From NCBI GenBank assembly GCA_035719045.1, contig DASTGO010000326.1, positions 1 through 11,448 of the forward strand: a stretch of DNA of 11,448 nt, given 5' to 3'. The notes under the pieces were generated by a model, which was not told the origin of the DNA, did no database searches, and saw only the letters and a list, made by a program, of their open reading frames with translations. This DNA is from DASTGO01 sp035719045 (GTDB taxonomy: Bacteria; Actinomycetota; Actinomycetes; Actinomycetales; Kineosporiaceae). Numbering within the stretch: the first letter of the stretch is position 1; each line of letters opens with the position of its first letter. Below are positions 7,093 to 11,448 of this stretch, one piece after another. A program made the position numbers and the translations under genes.

Positions 7093-9384
7093 CTACCGCC
7101 AGCGCAGGGCCGCACTGGTGGCGCTCGAGGAACAACGCACCACGGTCATCCGTGCGGTCCAGGCGTACTGGCCCCGCTGCTGGGAGCTGCAGGCGGTGCC
7201 GGGGACGACCACCCCGGCGGCGAAGGGCAGCGGCGTCAGGTAGGGCCCGGCGGCGGTCCAACCGGACCAGTGACCGGCCCGGTCCACCGCCCGCACGTGC
7301 ACGAACCAGGTCCCGTCGGGCAGCCGCGGGGACCGCACCGAGACGCTGCCGGTGCCGGCCGTGAAGGCGACGGACCCGGCCGCGGAGGCCCGGTGGTCGT
7401 TCCAGACCACCTGGAAGCCGGCCAGCCCGGCACCGGCGTCGGTGCCGGTCAGGTTCACCTGGTACCGGTTCGGGGCGGCGGGGGTCACCTGCACCCGGGT
7501 CACCCGCGGCGCGGCGACGTCCACGACGAACGGCCCGGCGGTGGTCACCGCACTCCAGTTGCCCGCTAGGTCCACGGCCCGGACGTGCACGTACCAGGTC
7601 CCGTCGGGGAGCCAGCCGGACAGCCGCCCGTCCGTGCTCTCCAGCCAGGTCGTGGTGGCGGGGGCCGGGGTGTGGGTCCAGGCGTAGGCGTACCCCTTGA
7701 TCCCGCTGGCCGTGGCCGGAGGAGCCGGGGCGGGGTCGGTGCCGGTGGCGCGGACGGTGATCGTGGACCCCGAGACCGATCCGGTCACCGCGGACACCAC
7801 CGGCGCCAGGACGTCGTCGCCGGGGGCCACCGCGGGCGGGACCTGCAGCAGCAGGTTCGGGTCCCCGACGTTGGTGAGGATGTCGCTGAGCACGCCGGGG
7901 ACCGCCCGGCCGACGATCGACGCGCGGATCTGGTCGGGGGTGGCCGTCGGGTTCGACTGCAGGAACAGGGCCGCCACCCCGGCGACGTGCGGGGCGGCCA
8001 TCGACGTGCCGCTGATCATCTCGGTCGCGGTGTCCGAGTCCAGCCAGTCCGAGGTGATCCCGCTGCCCGGCGCGTACAGATCCACGCAGGAGCCGAAGTT
8101 GGAGTACCCGGCCGCGACGTCCCCGATGGTGCTGGCGCCGACCGTGATCGCCGCGGTGACGTCCGCCGGGGACTGCTGGCAGGCGTCCACCGAGTCGTTG
8201 CCCGCGGCCAGGGTGTAGGTGACCCCCGCGGTGATCGAGGCCCGGACCGCGTCGTCGAGGGCGACCGTCGAGGAGTCGGCGTCGGCGCCGAGGCTCATGT
8301 TGGCCACCGACGGGCCGGAGTGGTGCGCGGTCACCCAGTCCACCCCCGCGATCACCGAGGACAGCGTGCCCGACCCGGTGCAGTCCAGGACCCGGACCGG
8401 CACCACGGTGACGCCCTTGGCCACGCCGTAGGTGGTGCCGCCGATGGTCCCGGCGACGTGGGTGCCGTGCCCGTCGCAGTCGCTGGTGTCCGCCGGGTCC
8501 ACCGCGGACCGCGGATTGTCCAGGTTCGCATGCGAGGTGAAGTTGATCCCGGTGCCGACCCGCCCGGCGAAGTCCTGGTGGGTGCCGCGCAGCCCGGTGT
8601 CGAGCACGTAGACGGTGACCCCGTGGCCGTCCGCGCCGGGGGTGTAGCTGTTGTCCAGGGGCAGGTTCGGCTGGTCGATCCGGTCCAGGCCCCAGTCCGG
8701 GCCGAGCTGCGGGCCCGTGGTGTCGGCATGCACCCGGACGTCCGGGAACACGTCGGCCACCGCGGGGTCGGCGCGCACGGCGGCCAACTGGGCGGGAGTC
8801 AGCTGGGCGGCGAACCCGTGCACGGCGGCGCCGTAGCGCAGGCTGCCCCGGGCGGCGATCGCCGCGACGGCCGGTTTCGGGACCGCCCCCTTGCGGTAGA
8901 GGACGACGTAACGACCGGGGACGACCGGGTTCGTGTCGCGCCCGGTCCGGGTGTCCCGGGTGCCGGTGGTGGGGGGCGGGGCGCCAGGCGTGGACGCGCT
9001 ACCCGTAGCGCCCGAGCCGCCCGTCGCGCCCGAGCTGGGCGGTGCTGGAGCGCCGTGCGGCCGGGTGCCCGTGGGGGTTCGGGAGGCTGCGCTGCCCGCA
9101 CCGCGTGCCCCGGAGCCGCCCGTGGCGGGGCGGCCGGACAGGGATCCGCCTGCCGCGGATCCGTCGGGCGTGGCGCTCAGGTCCCGCAGGCCGGGCGGGA
9201 CGGAGGCGGGGTCGCCTGCGGTGCCGCTGCCGGGCGCCGCCACGGTCAGCGCCGTGTCGGTCTCCGGGCTGGGCGTACCCGCCGCTCCCGAGCTGGTCCC
9301 GGCCAGCTGCGCCGAGGCCGAGCAGGCCAGCGTCAGGGCCAGTCCGAGCGAGAGCAGCGGCAGTCTTCCGTGGCGTGGGCGCAC
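7093..9384 (-). CDS. Secreted subtilisin-like S8 peptidase, paralogue of the downstream gene
   Basis: A 763-residue protein starting at GTG 9384, chosen because GGGGAGGAG (9390-9398) lies five bases upstream and the frame then opens with a signal peptide (basic RPRHGR, hydrophobic core, possible cleavage after SASA near residue 25). An upstream ATG at 9513 would reach into the toxin gene. A long Gly/Ser/Thr/Pro linker (about 27-155) leads to an I9 propeptide (about 158-218). The catalytic domain has D262, H306, N396 and S461 in canonical motifs (VLDTG, GHGTHVAG, AAGND, GTSMAAP). Two beta-sandwich repeats contain GTWYVHVRAVD and GTWFVHVRAVD, followed by the tail (about 718-763) with two cysteines 18 residues apart and final LRWR. 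Domain order is that of the next gene, so the pair arose by duplication. The cleavable signal suggests full secretion, unlike the possible anchor of its partner. An inverted repeat and candidate -10 lie just upstream. Confidence 0.92.
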   Translation of the reverse strand: MRPRHGRLPLLSLGLALTLACSASAQLAGTSSGAAGTPSPETDTALTVAAPGSGTAGDPASVPPGLRDLSATPDGSAAGGSLSGRPATGGSGARGAGSAASRTPTGTRPHGAPAPPSSGATGGSGATGSASTPGAPPPTTGTRDTRTGRDTNPVVPGRYVVLYRKGAVPKPAVAAIAARGSLRYGAAVHGFAAQLTPAQLAAVRADPAVADVFPDVRVHADTTGPQLGPDWGLDRIDQPNLPLDNSYTPGADGHGVTVYVLDTGLRGTHQDFAGRVGTGINFTSHANLDNPRSAVDPADTSDCDGHGTHVAGTIGGTTYGVAKGVTVVPVRVLDCTGSGTLSSVIAGVDWVTAHHSGPSVANMSLGADADSSTVALDDAVRASITAGVTYTLAAGNDSVDACQQSPADVTAAITVGASTIGDVAAGYSNFGSCVDLYAPGSGITSDWLDSDTATEMISGTSMAAPHVAGVAALFLQSNPTATPDQIRASIVGRAVPGVLSDILTNVGDPNLLLQVPPAVAPGDDVLAPVVSAVTGSVSGSTITVRATGTDPAPAPPATASGIKGYAYAWTHTPAPATTTWLESTDGRLSGWLPDGTWYVHVRAVDLAGNWSAVTTAGPFVVDVAAPRVTRVQVTPAAPNRYQVNLTGTDAGAGLAGFQVVWNDHRASAAGSVAFTAGTGSVSVRSPRLPDGTWFVHVRAVDRAGHWSGWTAAGPYLTPLPFAAGVVVPGTACSSQQRGQYAWTARMTVVRCSSSATSAALRWR

Positions 9385-9417
9385 GGCAACTCCTCCCCGA
9401 TAACTGTGGGCAGTCGG

Positions 9418-9435
9418 AACACTACTGTCAGTGTT
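9418..9435 (-). promoter_or_regulatory. Inverted-repeat operator candidate over the S8 peptidase promoter
   Basis: AACACT (9418-9423) and AGTGTT (9430-9435) form a perfect inverted repeat with a six-base spacer, 34 bp upstream of the GTG start. A minus-strand TAGTGT (complement of 9419-9424), of the TANNNT -10 form, overlaps it and would start transcription near 9412. No good -35 is visible, as is usual for activator-dependent promoters. The arrangement suggests that a dimeric regulator controls the peptidase pair. Confidence 0.45.
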
Positions 9436-9496
9436 GAGCCCGTGGGGGAGGGCAAGCGGTGAAGCGGTGGCGTGGCGGGGATCGACTCCGCCGGCC

Positions 9497-9862
9497 TCAG
9501 GGTCGGCGGGCAAGCCGCAGCCGGGACTCGATCACCCCGAGGTTGTCCAGGCCCTTGGCGATGTCCATGATCAGCTCCACGGCCTCGTCCTGGGTCAGCT
9601 GCAGGTCCGCGCCGTTGAGGTAACAGAACACTGAGGTCAGGTGCAGGGCGAGTCGCTTGTTCCCGTCGACCAGCGGGCGATTGCTCGCGAGTGAATGAGC
9701 CAGCGCCGCAGCCTTGCGGGCGAGGTGGGGATAGGCGTCCCCACCGAACGCCGACGCGGCGGGGCGGCCCAGCGCCGAATCCAACAGCCCGACATCGCGC
9801 ACGGGACCCCAGCCGCGCCGCTCGATGATCGCCGATGCCTCCTCCAGCTGCACGTACCTCAC
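9497..9862 (-). CDS. doc: Doc-type (Fic fold) toxin with altered catalytic motif
   Basis: A 121-residue, single-domain helical protein of the death-on-curing family. Members such as phage P1 Doc phosphorylate elongation factor Tu and stop translation. The signature loop is NRPLVDGNKR (61-70). The P-loop-like part DGNKR is intact, but the Doc pattern HxFx(D/N)xNKR has Arg62 instead of the catalytic His and Leu64 instead of Phe. Length and the N-terminal stretch (LLDSALGRPAASAFGG, 26-41) otherwise match active-looking Doc proteins. The start is GTG 9862, overlapping the antitoxin stop by four bases (GTGA), which implies translational coupling. Whether the Arg variant is catalytic, reprogrammed or dead cannot be told here. 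Stop to the peptidase GTG is 112 bp, with no clear terminator between, so readthrough into the peptidase genes is possible. Confidence 0.85.
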   Translation of the reverse strand: MRYVQLEEASAIIERRGWGPVRDVGLLDSALGRPAASAFGGDAYPHLARKAAALAHSLASNRPLVDGNKRLALHLTSVFCYLNGADLQLTQDEAVELIMDIAKGLDNLGVIESRLRLARRP

Positions 9863-10059
9863 AGCGAACCCAGCCGGTCCAGTGCCTCGGCGTACCGCTC
9901 TGCCAGCTGGTCGGAGACCTCCAGCAGGTCCTCGCCGAGCCGCTCATCCTGTTCCCGGATCGCGCGCAGCGCCGCCTGCTGCTTGCTCACCCTCCACCGG
10001 TGTGCCAGTCGCTCCAGTGCGGCTTCCTCGTCCGGCCCGGGACGCAACGTCATCGCCAT
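9859..10059 (-). CDS. Ribbon-helix-helix antitoxin of the Doc module
   Basis: A 66-residue protein starting at ATG 10059; an in-frame ATG at 10053 is an alternative. It begins with a short strand (MAMTLRPGP), then helix DEEAALERLAHRWR, a turn and helix SKQQAALRAIREQDERL, the layout of a CopG/Arc ribbon-helix-helix DNA-binding domain. The acidic amphipathic tail (about 40-66) would be the part that wraps the toxin. P1 Doc is paired with Phd; pairing Doc with a ribbon-helix-helix partner is a different combination. No Shine-Dalgarno sequence precedes it. A minus-strand TACCGT (complement of 10066-10071) sits six bases before the ATG, consistent with a leaderless mRNA starting at the A of the start codon. 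A perfect inverted repeat nine bases upstream is the likely autoregulatory operator. Confidence 0.82.
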   Translation of the reverse strand: MAMTLRPGPDEEAALERLAHRWRVSKQQAALRAIREQDERLGEDLLEVSDQLAERYAEALDRLGSL

Positions 10060-10067
10060 GTCGCGAC

Positions 10068-10099
10068 GGTATCGCCAAGTGATACCACTTGGCGATACC
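10068..10099 (-). promoter_or_regulatory. Toxin-antitoxin operator: perfect 14-bp inverted repeat
   Basis: GGTATCGCCAAGTG (10068-10081) and CACTTGGCGATACC (10086-10099) are exact reverse complements around the four-base spacer ATAC. A further GATACC at 10081-10086 pairs with the first GGTATC, so the site holds three GGTATC/GATACC half-sites, a layout that suits cooperative binding by ribbon-helix-helix dimers. It overlaps the candidate -10 of the operon. Repression by the antitoxin-toxin complex is inferred from how such modules usually work. Confidence 0.85.
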
Positions 10100-10220
10100 A
10101 TGAAACCCGCTCTGTGGGCGAATCCGGCGTCGAGAACCCGCGCCTGGGCACTGGGTGCGGGCCACCGCCACCGCGGCGACGCGGATCCACCGCGCCGACT
10201 GACCCGTCCGGGTGGCTGTC

Positions 10221-10235
10221 GCTGCACTGTGCAGC
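10221..10235. repeat. Perfect 15-bp palindrome
   Basis: GCTGCAC and GTGCAGC flank a single T. Short near-continuous palindromes of this size are typical binding sites for dimeric regulators. It lies about 320 bp upstream of the surface-protein start, so it may be a distal site or unrelated. Confidence 0.5.
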
Positions 10236-10280
10236 TTGGGGGGTCCGTCCGGGTGGGGGGTGCGGTCCCCCGGGGCGCCA

Positions 10281-10306
10281 CACGGGTGACCGGAGCGATC
10301 ACCGTG
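10281..10306. repeat. Inverted repeat with a one-base bulge
   Basis: CACGGGTGA (10281-10289) and TCACCGTG (10299-10306) can pair over eight base pairs with one bulged G and a nine-base centre. It is a possible operator or RNA hairpin in the long region ahead of the surface-protein gene. Confidence 0.4.
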
Positions 10307-10428
10307 AACAGGCGGGATCAGGGCGTTCCCGGCGGCGTTCCGGACCTTTCGCGCCCGCGCCCGCCCCGTTTCCGGGGCCATCCGTGCAGGTGGGGCCCTC
10401 CGACCGAGTGATTAGCCCGGGGGACCCG

Positions 10429-10455
10429 TCAACACGCCGGGGGGCTCGCCGATAG
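10429..10455 (+). promoter_or_regulatory. Candidate sigma-28 (FliA/WhiG-type) promoter
   Basis: TCAA (10429-10432), a 15-base spacer and GCCGATAG (10448-10455) match the known FliA/WhiG consensus TAAA-N15-GCCGATAA at three of four and seven of eight positions, with the exact spacing. Transcription would begin near 10460-10463, giving a leader of about 76 bases that starts where the predicted leader fold begins. Chance matches to a GC-rich box are a real risk in this genome. Confidence 0.4.
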
Positions 10456-10459
10456 GTCA

Positions 10460-10524
10460 CTCCGAGGGGGCATGAGGACCCCAACTCATGGGGCCGTGTG
10501 TAACCCCATGGCCATCTCACGGAG
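10460..10524 (+). promoter_or_regulatory. Structured mRNA leader that could pair the ribosome binding site
   Basis: Three stems can form together: CTCCG (10460-10464) with CGGAG (10520-10524), GGGG (10467-10470) with CCCC (10479-10482), and CATGGGG (10487-10493) with CCCCATG (10504-10510). The closing stem takes up the first part of the GGAGGAGAG Shine-Dalgarno region. This would make a three-way junction able to limit translation, or a 5' stability element. I do not recognise it as a known riboswitch class. Confidence 0.4.
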
Positions 10525-10537
10525 GAGAGACCCAGCT

Positions 10538-11448
10538 ATGAGCATCCTGAAGACAGCGGCGGCCTCCAGGGTCGCGCGCTTCGTCGCGGTCGCCGGTGTC
10601 GTCGGTGCATCGCTCATCGGCGTTGCCGCCGCGCCCGCCAACGCTGCCACGACGGCTGCGACCGTGACCCCGACCACCGGCAGCACCGCCGGCGGCACCG
10701 TGATGACGGGTAAGGGCAAGAACTTCATCAACGCGGCCGGCACAGTCGTCCTGGTCACGGTGACCTTCCAGACCACCGCCTGCACCGTCGACGCCACGGT
10801 CGGTACGGACGTGACCGCGATCAACGTCCTCGACGCCACCACGGCCATGTTCACCACCCCGGCCCTGGCCGCGAACACCGCGTACTACGCCTGCTTCTAC
10901 GACGGCACCACGGCGACCCAGCAAATCCTCGGCCAGGCCAGCGGCATCAGCATCCAGGCCCCGCCGACCGCGACCAACATCGGTGGCGGCGCCACATACA
11001 ACGCCTCCACCGCGGGTGGTGCGTCCACCACCGTGACCGGCACCAACTTCACCAACAACAACAAGACGTCGGCGACGATCGACGGGGTCAACGCGAAGGC
11101 GGTCTACGTCAACGCCACCACGATCACCATCACCCTGCCGGCGCATGCGGCCTCGCCGGTGAACCCGGCCACACCCGCGAAGGTGGTCGTCACCACCCAG
11201 TACGGCACGGCCACCAGCACGGGTTCGATCAACTACTACCCGACGCTCAAGCTGGGCTCGACCTACGGGCTCGGTGCCGCGAACACGCCGATCACTATCA
11301 CCGGCACCGGGTTCAGCAGCTATGACTTCGTCAACACCACGGCCTGGAAGAACTTCATCGGCGTGGGGTACGCGAGCCAGACGCTGAACAACACGGTCGT
11401 CATCGCCACACTCAAGACCTGCAGCAGCATCATCGTGGCCAGCGACAC
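10538..11448 (+). CDS. Secreted Thr-rich IPT/TIG-repeat surface protein (3' end outside window)
   Basis: An open frame from ATG 10538 to the window edge, 303 residues so far. GGAGGAGAG (10521-10529) lies eight bases before the start. Residues 1-36 are a Sec signal peptide (basic KTAAASRVAR, hydrophobic core, APANA cleavage site). The mature part is a series of about 90-residue beta-rich units resembling IPT/TIG immunoglobulin-like folds: about 42-140, 143-233 (GASTTVTGTNF ... ATIDG) and a third from about 236 (NTPITITGTGF). About 60 of the 303 residues are Thr, and Asn is also frequent, unlike the Arg/Leu/Asp-rich neighbours. Codons are nearly all C-ending (ACC, AAC, ATC), as in highly expressed genes. 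C82, C119 and C295 are visible. A structural or adhesive cell-surface role is inferred from repeats and export only. Any anchoring domain would lie beyond the window. Confidence 0.82.
   Translation, partial: MSILKTAAASRVARFVAVAGVVGASLIGVAAAPANAATTAATVTPTTGSTAGGTVMTGKGKNFINAAGTVVLVTVTFQTTACTVDATVGTDVTAINVLDATTAMFTTPALAANTAYYACFYDGTTATQQILGQASGISIQAPPTATNIGGGATYNASTAGGASTTVTGTNFTNNNKTSATIDGVNAKAVYVNATTITITLPAHAASPVNPATPAKVVVTTQYGTATSTGSINYYPTLKLGSTYGLGAANTPITITGTGFSSYDFVNTTAWKNFIGVGYASQTLNNTVVIATLKTCSSIIVASD

Larger units (their letters stand above)
10100..10537. other. Gene-free control region between the toxin-antitoxin operon and the surface-protein gene
   Basis: This 438-bp stretch lies between divergent genes and has no credible coding region; open frames across it are Pro/Arg/Gly-rich shadows. 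It contains a 15-bp palindrome (10221-10235), a bulged inverted repeat (10281-10306), a candidate promoter (10429-10455) and a structured leader (10460-10524). The interval 10236-10280 is G- and C-run rich, with GGGGG and CCCCC tracts that can pair, but without a T-run on either side. Confidence 0.6.

Noticed and set aside
4822..7569. Long plus-strand open frame (about 915 codons) opposite the S8 peptidases
   Set aside because: Gly/Val/Arg-rich shadow crossing the boundary between two well-supported minus-strand genes.
9060..9384. Lipoprotein signal (cysteine after LTLA) in the second S8 peptidase
   Set aside because: The residues before the Cys do not fit a good lipobox (Thr at -3, Leu at -2), whereas SASA just beyond fits ordinary signal cleavage.
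9384..9513. Upstream ATG start at 9513 for the second S8 peptidase
   Set aside because: It would overlap the toxin gene and bury the signal peptide 43 residues inside. GTG 9384 has a strong Shine-Dalgarno sequence and a proper signal peptide.
10100..10411. Possible small plus-strand gene beginning at the ATG right after the operator
   Set aside because: Arg/Pro/Gly-rich, no ribosome binding site and no recognisable fold; better read as non-coding.
10281..10537. Known c-di-AMP (ydaO-type) riboswitch upstream of a secreted actinobacterial protein
   Set aside because: The genomic setting is suggestive, but I could not find the conserved ydaO core sequences; only generic stems are visible.
10517..11146. 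Minus-strand open frames opposite the surface-protein gene
   Set aside because: The plus-strand frame has a signal peptide, a good ribosome binding site and IPT/TIG-like repeats; the opposite frames are Arg/Gly/Val-rich.

Overview
The window is very GC-rich DNA with strongly G/C-biased third codon positions, several GTG starts and Gram-positive-style secreted proteins, which points to a high-GC actinobacterium. The electron-transfer gene resembles Mycobacterium tuberculosis Rv0338c (EtfD), which fits a menaquinone-using actinomycete. I cannot name the genus from the sequence alone.

Layout, left to right. The first 84 bases look like the proline-rich tail of a rightward gene. It converges on a leftward M50B-type membrane metallopeptidase (109-828). 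A gene-free stretch (829-1207) carries two copies of a palindromic intergenic repeat and a short direct repeat. Next is a leftward membrane-bound iron-sulfur reductase of the EtfD/HdrD type (1208-3538), probably passing electrons from electron-transfer flavoprotein to menaquinone. A divergent control region (3539-3791) separates it from a rightward family-2 glycosyltransferase with a helical, TPR-like tail (3792-4754).

The glycosyltransferase converges on two tandem leftward subtilisin-like peptidases (4762-7026 and 7093-9384). They share an I9 propeptide, a proteinase-K-like catalytic domain, fibronectin/Ig-like repeats and a distinctive C-terminal tail with two cysteines ending in LRWR. Upstream on the same strand is a two-gene toxin-antitoxin operon: a ribbon-helix-helix antitoxin (9859-10059) and a Doc/Fic toxin (9497-9862). 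The genes overlap by four bases and are preceded by a perfect 14-bp inverted-repeat operator. The toxin has Arg where Doc normally has its catalytic His.

A 438-bp intergenic region (10100-10537) then leads to a rightward secreted, Thr-rich IPT/TIG-repeat surface protein that runs off the window. Its leader has a candidate FliA/WhiG-type (sigma-28) promoter and a possible three-stem RNA fold that would pair the ribosome binding site.

The right half is therefore mainly a cell-surface/secretome locus (two proteases and a repeat-rich surface protein) with a toxin-antitoxin module between them. The left half is a membrane protease and respiratory enzyme of a more housekeeping type. Both convergent gene junctions carry a short perfect or near-perfect tandem duplication covering or abutting the stop codons. 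The most unusual signals are the shared C-terminal tail of the peptidases, the His-less Doc with its operator, and the leader of the surface protein. I found no CRISPR array, insertion sequence, tRNA or rRNA.
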